Shown piece by piece: positions 20,128 through 27,394 of a DNA stretch of 64,000 bases. Within the stretch, counting starts at the first letter, position 1. Each line of letters begins with the position of its first letter. This stretch comes from Streptomyces beihaiensis. GTDB lineage: Bacteria; Actinomycetota; Actinomycetes; Streptomycetales; Streptomycetaceae. The position numbers and the translations under genes were made by a program. The stretch is taken from assembly GCF_026274175.1 (NCBI RefSeq), contig NZ_JAPHNL010000101.1, forward strand, positions 1-64,000, read 5' to 3'. The notes beneath the pieces were generated by a model that ran no database searches, was not told the DNA's origin, and worked only from the letters and a program-made list of their open reading frames with translations.

Positions 20128-21129
20128 TCAGAGGTAGTCCTCCAGGCGCGCCACCGCGTAGCCCTTGGCCGTGATGCGCTTCAGAAGGTTGCGGACCATG
20201 TCTTCCATGCTGCCCTTCAGGTCCAGGTGGTTGAAGTGCGTGAGGATGATGTCGCCGGGGTGGAGCTTCTGGTCGTCCTCCCCGTAGTCGACGGTCTTCG
20301 CGAAGACCTCGGCCTCCCACAGGGGCACGTACTTGATGCCGCAGGCCTTGGCCGCCTTGAGGGTGTCCTGGTTGTAGTTCCCGTAGGGCGGGCGGAACAT
20401 CACGGGCCGCTTGCCGTAGCGCTTCTTCATGATCTTCTGCATGCCGCAGATCTCGTGCTTCTGCTGCGCGTACGAGAGGGCGGGCAGATAGCGGTGGTGG
20501 AGGGTGTGGTTGCCGAGGACGTCCCCGGCGCGCTGCACCTTCTTGTAGTAGCCGTAGTCGTCCTTGACCGCGTCGTTCGTGAGGAACGCCGAGTACGGGA
20601 TCTTCAGCTCGTTCATCATCTTCACGAACTTCCGGTCCTTGTCCCACCCGTCGTCGATGGTGAGGAAGACGATCTTGTCCTTGGTGGGGACCCTGGCGAA
20701 GACCGGCGGCAGGCCCAGCTTCTTCTGGTCGTGCACCCACAGGCGCTTGCCCGGCTTGATGACCGGCTTCTTGGTCGGCGGTCTCGGCGGCAGGATCGGC
20801 ACCTTCGCCACGCCCCACCGCTTGGCCACGGCCGCGCGCTGGATCTGCCGGATCTTGAGGTGGGCGGCGTACGCGCGCAGCGCGCGGGCCGCGGGGACCT
20901 TGAGCGGTGGCCCGCCGGGGGCCGGTCTCACCGGATGGGAGCCGCCGCCCTGCGCCGCGCAGCCCGTGGCCAGGGCGCAGGCGGTGAGGCCCGCGGCGGT
21001 GAGCCGGAAGACGTACTTGCGCCGCGTCCTGCGCGCGCCGGGACGCCGGTGCCGTGCCGCCGCGTCGGCCCGGACGCCTCGGCATGGACCATTCGAGTCA
21101 CTTTCTTCAGTTTGTAGTACTAGTTCCAT
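20128..21129 (-). CDS. Exported polysaccharide deacetylase (lipoprotein)
   Basis: A 333-residue NodB-type carbohydrate esterase family 4 protein. A basic N-terminal segment and hydrophobic stretch lead to the lipobox ALATGC near residue 58, so it is probably anchored to the outer face of the membrane. The CE4 motifs are TIDDGWD (metal Asp), HTLHH (motif 2), RPPYGNYN (motif 3), and LTHFN near the end. It most likely removes N-acetyl groups from peptidoglycan or another envelope glycan. ATG 21129 is the only in-frame start before the signal sequence; the first dozen codons are unusually A/T-rich and no clear ribosome site is seen, so the true start is uncertain. Confidence 0.86.
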   Translation of the reverse strand: MELVLQTEESDSNGPCRGVRADAAARHRRPGARRTRRKYVFRLTAAGLTACALATGCAAQGGGSHPVRPAPGGPPLKVPAARALRAYAAHLKIRQIQRAAVAKRWGVAKVPILPPRPPTKKPVIKPGKRLWVHDQKKLGLPPVFARVPTKDKIVFLTIDDGWDKDRKFVKMMNELKIPYSAFLTNDAVKDDYGYYKKVQRAGDVLGNHTLHHRYLPALSYAQQKHEICGMQKIMKKRYGKRPVMFRPPYGNYNQDTLKAAKACGIKYVPLWEAEVFAKTVDYGEDDQKLHPGDIILTHFNHLDLKGSMEDMVRNLLKRITAKGYAVARLEDYL

Positions 21130-21207
21130 GGCGCCGGATCTTCGCAGCCGACTGGCGCGATCCCGCGCCGACACCTCCGCCGGGCGCACACCATCCACCG
21201 ACTGGCC

Positions 21208-21213
21208 CACAAT
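21208..21213 (+). promoter_or_regulatory. Candidate leaderless -10 box of the THUMP-like methyltransferase gene
   Basis: CACAAT ends six bases before GTG 21220, with no ribosome site. Confidence 0.4.
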
Positions 21214-21219
21214 GAGCTG

Positions 21220-22413
21220 GTGAACGACCTCGCCGACCTCCTCACCCCCGACGGCCGTGCCCTCCTCGACGAGGTGCGCGACACCGCCCCGGCCGACGAA
21301 CTCGCCGTCGCCACCCGGCTGCGCCGCGAGCACCCCGCCGCACTGGTGTCGGCGGCGCTCGGGCAGGCGCGGTTGCGGCAGCGGGCGGCGGCCAAGTTCG
21401 GCGCCGAGGACGCGGCGCGGATGTTCTTCACGCCGAACGGGGTGGAGCAGTCGACGCGGGCGACGGTGGCGACGTACCGGGCGGAGTCCTTCCGGAAGCT
21501 CGGCGTGCGCTCCGTCGCCGACCTGTGCTGCGGCATCGGCGGCGACGCCATCGCCCTCGCCCGCGCGGGGATCGCCGTCCTCGCAGTGGACCGGGACTCG
21601 CAGACCTGCGCCGCGGCGCGGGCCAACGCGGCGGCGCTCGGCCTCGGCGACCTCATCGAGGTACGGGAGGCCGACGTGACACAGGTGGACGTCGCGCCCT
21701 ACGACGCGGTGTTCGTCGACCCCGCCAGGCGGGCGGCGAGGCAGGGGGGCGGCCGCGGCCGGATCTTCGACCCGGAGGCATACTCGCCGCCCCTGTCCTG
21801 GGCCGTCGCCACCGCGCGCACGGCGCCGCACGCCGCCCTGAAGATCGCGCCGGGCATCCCGCACGAGGCGATCCCCGCCGAGGCGGAGGCGGAGTGGATC
21901 TCGGACGCGGGTGACGTGAAGGAGGCCGTGCTGTGGTTCGGCACCGCGCCCGGCCGGATGCGCGCCACGCTCCTGCCGGGCCCACGCGCCCTGGTCGGCC
22001 GAGGTCTTCCGGACCCCGGGGTGCGGCCCGTGGGGCGCTACCTGTACGAGCCCGACGGCGCGGTCATCCGTGCGCACCTGGTCGCCGAGGTGGCGGACGA
22101 GCTGGACGGCGGCCTGCTCGACGAGACCATCGCCTACATCACCGCGGACGAGTTCCGCCCGACCCCGTACGCCACCGGCTACGAGATCACCGACCGGCTC
22201 CCGTTCAACGTGAAGAAGCTCAAGGCGCTGCTGCGCGAGCGCGAGGTCGGCGTCCTGACGGTGAAGAAGCGTGGCTCGGCCGTCGAGCCGGAGGAACTGC
22301 GCCGCAAGGTGATGCCGAAGCCGTACGGGAAGGCGGCGGCGACGGTGTTTCTGACGCGGGTGGCCGGGGCGCCGACGATGCTGCTCGCCGACCCCGTCCG
22401 TCCGCCTCGCTGA
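21220..22413 (+). CDS. Class I SAM-dependent methyltransferase with THUMP-like C-terminal domain
   Basis: The protein of 397 residues has an N-terminal helical part (AKFGAEDAARMFFTPNGVEQST), a Rossmann methyltransferase core (SVADLCCGIGGDAIALARAG as SAM-binding motif I; FVDPARR as the motif IV position), and a C-terminal segment of the THUMP-like type (LPFNVKKLKALLREREVGVLTVKKRG) that in relatives suggests an RNA substrate. The exact nucleotide modified is not known to me. GTG 21220 lies just behind a -10-like CACAAT, so the message may be leaderless. Confidence 0.82.
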   Translation: MNDLADLLTPDGRALLDEVRDTAPADELAVATRLRREHPAALVSAALGQARLRQRAAAKFGAEDAARMFFTPNGVEQSTRATVATYRAESFRKLGVRSVADLCCGIGGDAIALARAGIAVLAVDRDSQTCAAARANAAALGLGDLIEVREADVTQVDVAPYDAVFVDPARRAARQGGGRGRIFDPEAYSPPLSWAVATARTAPHAALKIAPGIPHEAIPAEAEAEWISDAGDVKEAVLWFGTAPGRMRATLLPGPRALVGRGLPDPGVRPVGRYLYEPDGAVIRAHLVAEVADELDGGLLDETIAYITADEFRPTPYATGYEITDRLPFNVKKLKALLREREVGVLTVKKRGSAVEPEELRRKVMPKPYGKAAATVFLTRVAGAPTMLLADPVRPPR

Positions 22414-22436
22414 CACCACCCACACGGGCGAACCTC

Positions 22437-22442
22437 TACGCT
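22437..22442 (+). promoter_or_regulatory. Candidate leaderless -10 box of the class I methyltransferase gene
   Basis: TACGCT ends eight bases before ATG 22451. Confidence 0.4.
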
Positions 22443-22450
22443 CCCTCGCC

Positions 22451-23047
22451 ATGCCGTTCGACCACAACGACCACTACCACCCCCTGCTGCTGCGCCACCT
22501 GCCCCCGCACGGCCGCACCGCGCTCGACGTCGGCTGCGGCACGGGCCGGTTCGCACGGCGGCTTGTCGCCCACGGCTACCGGGTCGACGCGCTCGACGCC
22601 GATCCGGCGACGCTGGCGGTGGCCGAGGCGTCCGGCGGCGGCCCGCGCTACCGCCTCGCCGACGCGGCCACCGCCGAGCTGCCGCACGCCCGCTACGACG
22701 TGATCACCTGTCTGGCCGGCCTCCACCACATGCCGTTCGAGACGGTGACCCGCTTCACCCAGGCCCTCGCCCCGGGAGGCCGCCTGCTGGTCCTGGGCTG
22801 CTACGCGGGCGTGACGGCCTGGGACCTGGCGGCGATCCCGGCCAACGCCGTGGCCCGGCTCGCGGTGTACGCGGGGGAGCGCGCGATGGGCGCGGGCGCG
22901 GACACAGCGCCGCGCAAGGCGGCGGTGCGGGAGCCGGGAATGACGCTTCCCGAGGTCAGGGCGGCGGCCCAGCGACTGCTGCCCGGCAGCAGGGTCCGGC
23001 AACTTCTTTACTGGCGTTACCTGTTGGAGTTCACCGCACCTGAGTGA
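22451..23047 (+). CDS. Class I SAM-dependent methyltransferase, UbiE-like
   Basis: A 198-residue methyltransferase with motif I LDVGCGTGRFARRL, the acidic end of strand 2 (ALDADP) and the post-I region DVITCLAGLHHMPFE. The C-terminal lid is short (KAAVREPGMTLPEVRA). The substrate is unknown. It follows the THUMP-like gene by 37 bases on the same strand, and also has a -10-like TACGCT immediately before its ATG. The last 20 codons use more A/T third bases than the rest of the gene. Confidence 0.8.
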   Translation: MPFDHNDHYHPLLLRHLPPHGRTALDVGCGTGRFARRLVAHGYRVDALDADPATLAVAEASGGGPRYRLADAATAELPHARYDVITCLAGLHHMPFETVTRFTQALAPGGRLLVLGCYAGVTAWDLAAIPANAVARLAVYAGERAMGAGADTAPRKAAVREPGMTLPEVRAAAQRLLPGSRVRQLLYWRYLLEFTAPE

Positions 23048-23054
23048 GCTGGGC

Positions 23055-23306
23055 TCAGACCGCCTCGAAGCGCCAGCGGTGGACCGGACGGCTGGTCAAC
23101 GTCTCGTCGGGCTCCGGGAGTTCGGGGACCTTCGCGTCGAAGTCCTCCGCGTCCCACCATGTGATGACCAGGACGCGGTCCCCGGGGGCGCGGAACGTCT
23201 CACGGCGGGCCGGGGCGGGGTCGAGGGTCTTGCTCTTCGCCCAGGCCAGCAGGGCGTCGCCGCGGCCCTCGGTCGCGCGGGCCTCCCACATCAGGGCGAG
23301 CGTCAT
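23055..23306 (-). CDS. Small soluble protein coupled to tsaD
   Basis: This is an 83-residue protein ([16 protein letters not shown]...). It has a mixed composition with [20 protein letters not shown] and no membrane segment. The size and alternating strand/helix pattern resemble a small ferredoxin-like fold, but I cannot assign a family. Its ATG overlaps the tsaD stop codon (ATGA), so translation is probably coupled, making it the last gene of the tsaB-rimI-tsaD operon. Confidence 0.75.
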   Translation of the reverse strand: MTLALMWEARATEGRGDALLAWAKSKTLDPAPARRETFRAPGDRVLVITWWDAEDFDAKVPELPEPDETLTSRPVHRWRFEAV

Positions 23307-24415
23307 GAGTAGAGGTTCTCCTTGCTGACCTCGTGCACGTGCTCGTGGGAGTGGCCGGCCGATGCGTCGTCCGGCGCCGGAACGTGCGGGTCGGTCACCG
23401 GCAGGGACGAGTCCGCCGACAGGCCCCACGACGACGGGCGCCTGCCGCGGGCCACCATCTCCGCGCCCAGCGCCGCGACCATCGCGCCGTTGTCCGTGCA
23501 GAGCTTGGGGCGCGGCACGCGCAGCCGGATCCCGGCGCGTTCGCAGCGCTCCTGGGCGAGAGCGCGCAACCGCGAGTTGGCGGCCACCCCGCCGCCGATC
23601 ATCAGGTGGTCGACCCCCTCGTCCTTGCATGCCTTGACCGCCTTGCGGGTCAGGACGTCCACGACCGCCTCCTGGAACGACGCCGAGACGTCGCGCACCG
23701 GAACCTCCTCCCCTGCCGCCCGCTTGGCCTCGATCCAGCGGGCCACCGCCGTCTTGAGGCCGGAGAAGGAGAAGTCGTACGCCGGGTCGCGCGGGCCCGT
23801 CAGGCCGCGCGGGAAGGCGATCGCCGTCGGGTCGCCCTCGCGCGCGTACCGGTCGATGACCGGGCCGCCGGGGAATCCGAGGTTCAGTACGCGCGCGATC
23901 TTGTCGAACGCCTCGCCCGCCGCGTCGTCGATGGTCGCGCCCAGCGGGCGGACGTCGGAGGTGATGTCCGTGGACAGGAGGAGCGAGGAGTGGCCGCCCG
24001 ACACCAGCAGCGCCATCGTCGGCTCCGGCAGCGTGCCGTGCTCCAGCTGGTCGACGCAGATGTGCGAGGCGAGATGGTTGACGCCGTAGAGCGGCTTGCC
24101 CAAGGCGTACGCGTACGCCTTCGCCGCCGAGACGCCGACCAGCAGGGCGCCCGCGAGGCCGGGGCCCGCCGTCACCGAGATGCCGTCGAGGTCGGACGCG
24201 GCGACACCCGCGTCCTTCAGGGCGCGCCGGATCGTCGGGACCATCGCCTCCAGGTGGGCGCGCGAGGCGACCTCGGGGACGACGCCGCCGAAGCGGGCGT
24301 GTTCGTCGACGCTGGAGGCGACGGCGTCGGCGAGCAGGGTGGTGCCGCGGACGATGCCGACGCCGGTCTCGTCGCAGGAGGTCTCGATGCCGAGGACGAG
24401 CGGTTCGTCAGCCAT
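23303..24415 (-). CDS. tsaD: tRNA N6-threonylcarbamoyladenosine synthase TsaD
   Basis: With TsaB and TsaE this enzyme transfers threonylcarbamoyl to A37 of ANN-decoding tRNAs. The 370-residue ASKHA-fold protein has the start [14 protein letters not shown], the metal-binding histidines in VNHLASHI, the nucleotide loop VSGGHSSL and [11 protein letters not shown]. The C-terminus carries an extra His-rich tail ([12 protein letters not shown]) beyond the usual end. The gene overlaps rimI by eight bases upstream and a small gene by four bases downstream. Confidence 0.96.
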   Translation of the reverse strand: MADEPLVLGIETSCDETGVGIVRGTTLLADAVASSVDEHARFGGVVPEVASRAHLEAMVPTIRRALKDAGVAASDLDGISVTAGPGLAGALLVGVSAAKAYAYALGKPLYGVNHLASHICVDQLEHGTLPEPTMALLVSGGHSSLLLSTDITSDVRPLGATIDDAAGEAFDKIARVLNLGFPGGPVIDRYAREGDPTAIAFPRGLTGPRDPAYDFSFSGLKTAVARWIEAKRAAGEEVPVRDVSASFQEAVVDVLTRKAVKACKDEGVDHLMIGGGVAANSRLRALAQERCERAGIRLRVPRPKLCTDNGAMVAALGAEMVARGRRPSSWGLSADSSLPVTDPHVPAPDDASAGHSHEHVHEVSKENLYS

Positions 24416-24995
24416 GGTTCCTGGTCTTCTCCGTCTTCGCTTCGTTCGCGGGATGGTCGTTCGCGGGATGGTCGTTCGCGGGATGGTCGTTCGCGGGATG
24501 GTCGTTCGCGGGATGGTCGTTCGCGGGGTCGGTGGTCAGGCGCATCACCAGGGCGTCCACGTTGCCCGGCTGGTAGTAGCCGCGGCGGAAGCCGATCGGC
24601 TCGAAGCCGAAGCGCTCGTAGAGCTTCTGCGCGCGTGTGTTGTCGACGCGGACCTCCAGCAGCACCTCGGCGACCTCGAACGCGGTGGCCTGCCGCAGGA
24701 GTTCGGTGAGCAGCCGGGCGCCGAGCCCGGTGCCCCAGTGGTCGCGGGCGACGGCGATGGTCTGCACGTCGGCCAGGTCGTCCGCGGCGGCGAGCCCGGC
24801 GTAGCCGACGAGCCGGTCGCCGCCGTACGCGACCAGATAGCGCCGCGTCGAGCCGACGCCGCGCGCGTGCGCGAGCTCGGACCAGAACATGCCGCGCGAC
24901 CAGGCGTCCTCGGGGAACAGCTCCCGTTCGAGTACGAGTACGGGGTCGATGTCCCACCAGCGCATCTCGCGCAGCTGGATGTCCGCGGCCGTCAC
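24408..24995 (-). CDS. rimI: Ribosomal protein S18-alanine N-acetyltransferase-like GNAT protein
   Basis: The 195-residue GNAT acetyltransferase has [27 protein letters not shown] at the start, the acetyl-CoA loop [15 protein letters not shown] and the C-terminal signature [27 protein letters not shown] typical of RimI. By family it acetylates the N-terminal alanine of ribosomal protein S18. A repeat tail of five PANDH units plus PANE follows the domain, encoded by a perfect 15-base tandem repeat; this is unusual. GTG 24995 overlaps the tsaB stop (GTGA), so translation is coupled to tsaB. Confidence 0.92.
   Translation of the reverse strand: MTAADIQLREMRWWDIDPVLVLERELFPEDAWSRGMFWSELAHARGVGSTRRYLVAYGGDRLVGYAGLAAADDLADVQTIAVARDHWGTGLGARLLTELLRQATAFEVAEVLLEVRVDNTRAQKLYERFGFEPIGFRRGYYQPGNVDALVMRLTTDPANDHPANDHPANDHPANDHPANDHPANEAKTEKTRNHG
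24445..24519. repeat. 15-base tandem repeat, five perfect copies, in the 3' end of rimI
   Basis: The unit TTCGCGGGATGGTCG occurs five times without mismatch at 24445, 24460, 24475, 24490 and 24505, with a partial sixth copy from 24520. Read on the minus strand it encodes (PANDH)5. Because the unit is a multiple of three, copy-number change would keep the frame. Confidence 0.97.
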
Positions 24996-25648
24996 TGGGG
25001 CGTGACCACCTTGTAGTTCTTGGGGACCTGGGCGTCGGGGCGGCGCAGATACAGCGGTCTGGGCGCGGGCAGCTCCTCCCCGGCCGCGAGCCGCTCCGCC
25101 GCGAGGGAGGCGAGCGCGGCCGCGGAGACGTGCTGCGGCTCGTGCGCCTTCGGGAACGTGTCCGGGTAGAGCAGCGCGCCCGCGCCGACCGCGGGCAGGT
25201 GGGACACCTGGTCGGCGATGTCGGCCGGCCGGTCGACGGCCGGGTCGGACAGGCGCGTGCGCGAGTCGGCGTAGCGGGCCCAGTAGACCTCCTTGCGGCG
25301 GGCGTCGGTCGCCACGACGAACGGCCCGCGCTCGACGTCTGCCTCGTACGCCAGCGCGTCGAGCGTGCACACGCCGTGCACGGGGACGCCGAGCGCGAGG
25401 CCGAAGGTGTCGGCGGTCATCAGGCCGACGCGCAGGCCGGTGTAGGGGCCGGGGCCGATGCCCACGGCGATGTCGGTGACGGCGTCGAGCGCGAGTCCGG
25501 CCGAGTCGAGCACGCGGTCGACGGCCGGAAGCAGCAGCTCTCCGTGCCGGCGCGCGTCCACCTGGGTCGACGAGGCGATGACGTGCGTGCCGTCGTGCAG
25601 GGCGACGGTGACGGCGGGGGTGGCGGTATCCAGAGCGAGCAACAGCAC
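24992..25648 (-). CDS. tsaB: tRNA threonylcarbamoyladenosine biosynthesis protein TsaB
   Basis: A 218-residue inactive homologue of TsaD that forms the TsaB-TsaD heterodimer required for t6A synthesis. Features are LLALDTATPAVTVAL, the RRHGELLLPAVDRVL helix and the signature GIGPGPYTGLRVGL. GTG 25648 starts the operon tsaB-rimI-tsaD-small gene, all overlapping. A -10-like TAGGCT lies six bases before the start codon and there is no ribosome site, so the operon is probably read from a leaderless promoter. Confidence 0.94.
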   Translation of the reverse strand: MLLLALDTATPAVTVALHDGTHVIASSTQVDARRHGELLLPAVDRVLDSAGLALDAVTDIAVGIGPGPYTGLRVGLMTADTFGLALGVPVHGVCTLDALAYEADVERGPFVVATDARRKEVYWARYADSRTRLSDPAVDRPADIADQVSHLPAVGAGALLYPDTFPKAHEPQHVSAAALASLAAERLAAGEELPAPRPLYLRRPDAQVPKNYKVVTPQ

Positions 25649-25654
25649 ACGAAC

Positions 25655-25660
25655 AGCCTA
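25655..25660 (-). promoter_or_regulatory. Candidate leaderless -10 box of the tsaB operon
   Basis: On the minus strand TAGGCT is separated by six bases from GTG 25648. Confidence 0.45.
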
Positions 25661-25776
25661 CGGCTCCCGGCGACCGGACACGTCCGCGCTCCGTCAAGCC
25701 CAGGCTGACGGGTGCCGGCTGCTACCGTCGTCCGCGGGCCCGGACCGACGAGGCTGGACTGGAGAGGCAGGAACCT

Positions 25777-26328
25777 GTGGCACGGAGCAGCAGCGGATTC
25801 GTCGCCGCGCTGACCGCGAGCGCGGTCGCCGCGGTCGGCTTCCTCGCCTACCAGGCGTCGGCCAACGCCCCGGACACCCTCGGCAAGGCGAAGACCAAGG
25901 CCCCCGCGGCCACCGCGTCCCGCTCCCCCGCGCGCAAGGCCGACCCGGCGGCGCTGCCCGCCGATTCCGGCAGGGGCGAGCGGGTGGTGTACTCGCTGCG
26001 CGCGGACCGGGTGTGGCTGGTCGGCACGGGCGGCAAGACGCGGCGCACGTACAAGGTGATGCCCGGCACGGTCGACCCGGCGGTCGGCAAGTACACGGTG
26101 ACCTCGCGGTCGGGCCATGTCACCGGTACCGACGGGGTGCCGATCGAGCACGTCGTACGGTTCGACAGCGTGAGCGGTGTGGCGGTCGGGTTCAGCGCCG
26201 CGGTCGACGGGTCGACGCCGGAGCCCGACTCGTCGAAGAAGACCGGCGGCATCCGCGAGTCGCGGGCCGACGGCCGGGCGATGTGGGAGTTCGCGACGTA
26301 CGGGCGGCAGATCGTCGTCGTGCCGTAG
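25777..26328 (+). CDS. Secreted or membrane-anchored YkuD-like protein without catalytic motif
   Basis: The 183-residue protein begins with an N-terminal hydrophobic helix (FVAALTASAVAAVGFLAYQA, residues 8-27) acting as signal or anchor, then an Ala/Pro/Lys linker. The globular part (RVVYSLRADRVWLVGTGGKTRR, VGKYTV, IEHVVRF, GIRESRADGRAMWEFATYGRQIVVV) follows the strand order of L,D-transpeptidase (YkuD) domains. The SHGCIR motif region reads KTGGIR, so the nucleophilic cysteine and histidine are absent. I infer a non-catalytic relative that may bind envelope glycan or peptide; the assignment rests on motif spacing only. GTG 25777 lies behind GGAGAGGCAGGAACCT. Confidence 0.65.
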   Translation: MARSSSGFVAALTASAVAAVGFLAYQASANAPDTLGKAKTKAPAATASRSPARKADPAALPADSGRGERVVYSLRADRVWLVGTGGKTRRTYKVMPGTVDPAVGKYTVTSRSGHVTGTDGVPIEHVVRFDSVSGVAVGFSAAVDGSTPEPDSSKKTGGIRESRADGRAMWEFATYGRQIVVVP

Positions 26329-26559
26329 TCAGGCCGCCGCGTTCTGCCCGTGCTCGTCCTCGTTCTCCGTCTCGGCGCGCGGCGGGGTCGACACCGCTCT
26401 GGCAGCCGCGCAGGAGGCCAGCAGAACACTCATCGGCACCTCGTGCGGCGTGTCCCTCGGCAGGTCCCGCGGCAGGTCCCGGGACTGCTCCCGCAGCCGC
26501 TCCCGCGGCCGCTCGTCGTGCCGGGCTGCTGACGCGCCCGGAGCTGGCATGGACGACAT
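26329..26559 (-). CDS. Small Arg/Glu-rich protein of unknown function
   Basis: This 76-residue protein has an Arg/Asp/Glu-rich middle with a repetitive RDLPRDLPRDTP stretch, a short hydrophobic patch (SVLLASCAAARAV) and an acidic end. ATG 26559 has GGGAGG five bases upstream, which supports translation. Its stop codon abuts the stop codon of the convergent neighbour with no base between. A palindrome (26592-26607) lies 33 bases before the start and may control it. I do not recognise a family. Confidence 0.65.
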   Translation of the reverse strand: MSSMPAPGASAARHDERPRERLREQSRDLPRDLPRDTPHEVPMSVLLASCAAARAVSTPPRAETENEDEHGQNAAA

Positions 26560-26591
26560 GGGCGCCTCCCGATGGCACCGGACCCGACTCA

Positions 26592-26607
26592 GTTAGGTAG
26601 ACCTAAC
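26592..26607. promoter_or_regulatory. 16-base palindrome, iron-box-like, upstream of a small gene
   Basis: GTTAGGT-AG-ACCTAAC is a perfect inverted repeat 33 bases upstream of ATG 26559. The half-sites match those of DtxR/DmdR iron boxes (TTAGGT...ACCTAA), but the spacer is shorter than in the classical 19-base site. It could also be an operator of another regulator. Confidence 0.5.
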
Positions 26608-26679
26608 CAATACCGGTCTCCATGTGACCACGGCAGACGCGCGCCGCGCAACATCTTCCCGACGCCATGTCGGAATCTC

Positions 26680-27213
26680 TCACTCCGCCAGCGCGTCGAG
26701 CCCCGCCCCGGCCCAGCGCTCCCCGATGCCGTTCAGCGTGACGACCCGCACCTCGTCCGTGGTGTCGCCGGTCGCCCGGTCGATGATCACGTGGAGCCGG
26801 TCGTCGGACAGCTCCTCGACCTTGCCGTCGCCCCACTCCACGACGACCACCGAGTCCGGCAGGGACACGTCGAGGTCGAGGTCCTCCATCTCGTCGAGGC
26901 CGCCGCCGAGCCGGTACGCGTCCACGTGCACGAGGGCCGGTCCCTCGCCGAGGGACGGGTGGACCCGGGCGATCACGAACGTCGGCGAGGTCACCGCGCC
27001 GCGCACCCCGAGCCCCTCGCCCAGGCCCCTGGTCAGCGTCGTCTTGCCCGCGCCCAGCTCACCGCTGAGCATCACCAGGTCGCCGGGGCGCAGCCGCCGC
27101 GACAGGGCGCGGCCGAGCTCCCGCATGGCCTCCGGCGAGGTGACGGTGGCAGTGACGGTCGTGACCGGCATGGCATGGGTGAGGGGCGTGAGCGGCGTGA
27201 GGGGTGTCTCCAT
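26680..27213 (-). CDS. tsaE: tRNA threonylcarbamoyladenosine biosynthesis ATPase TsaE
   Basis: The P-loop ATPase of the t6A pathway, 177 residues. The Walker A motif is GELGAGKTTLTRGL, the SPTFVI switch follows, then HVDAYRL and the Walker B-like VVVVEWGDGKVEEL. ATG 27213 is chosen; the next ATG would remove a repetitive PLTPLTPLTHAM segment. A -10-like TACCGT lies eight bases upstream of the start, overlapped by GGGGAG. It is separated from tsaB-rimI-tsaD by two small genes. Confidence 0.92.
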   Translation of the reverse strand: METPLTPLTPLTHAMPVTTVTATVTSPEAMRELGRALSRRLRPGDLVMLSGELGAGKTTLTRGLGEGLGVRGAVTSPTFVIARVHPSLGEGPALVHVDAYRLGGGLDEMEDLDLDVSLPDSVVVVEWGDGKVEELSDDRLHVIIDRATGDTTDEVRVVTLNGIGERWAGAGLDALAE

Positions 27214-27281
27214 GGCTCCCCACGGTAGCGGCTGCGCGGGGGCGCGGTTCTCAGGCGTCGTGCGCGGCTGCGCGTCTGCAC

Positions 27282-27390
27282 GTCCGGCACGACCGCACGC
27301 CTCGCACATCCGGCACGACCGGAACATCCGGCACGACCTGCGCGGACCTGCGGCCGCTCGGCCGCTCGTCCGCACGTCCGCACGTCCGCG
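27282..27390. repeat. Short direct repeats in the tsaE upstream region
   Basis: TCCGGCACGACC occurs three times (27283, 27309, 27327), followed by three CGTCCGCA/CGTCCGCG units at 27367-27390. The interval lies between tsaE and the hydrolase gene and does not look coding. Confidence 0.7.
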
Positions 27391-27394
27391 CGTT

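Noticed and set aside
20128-22467. 779-codon minus-strand frame extending the deacetylase far upstream
   Set aside because: The extension is antisense to two methyltransferase genes; the signal peptide and lipobox only make sense with the start near 21129.
24445-24534. Possible CRISPR-like array
   Set aside because: The repeats are contiguous 15-mers without spacers and are translated in frame in rimI.
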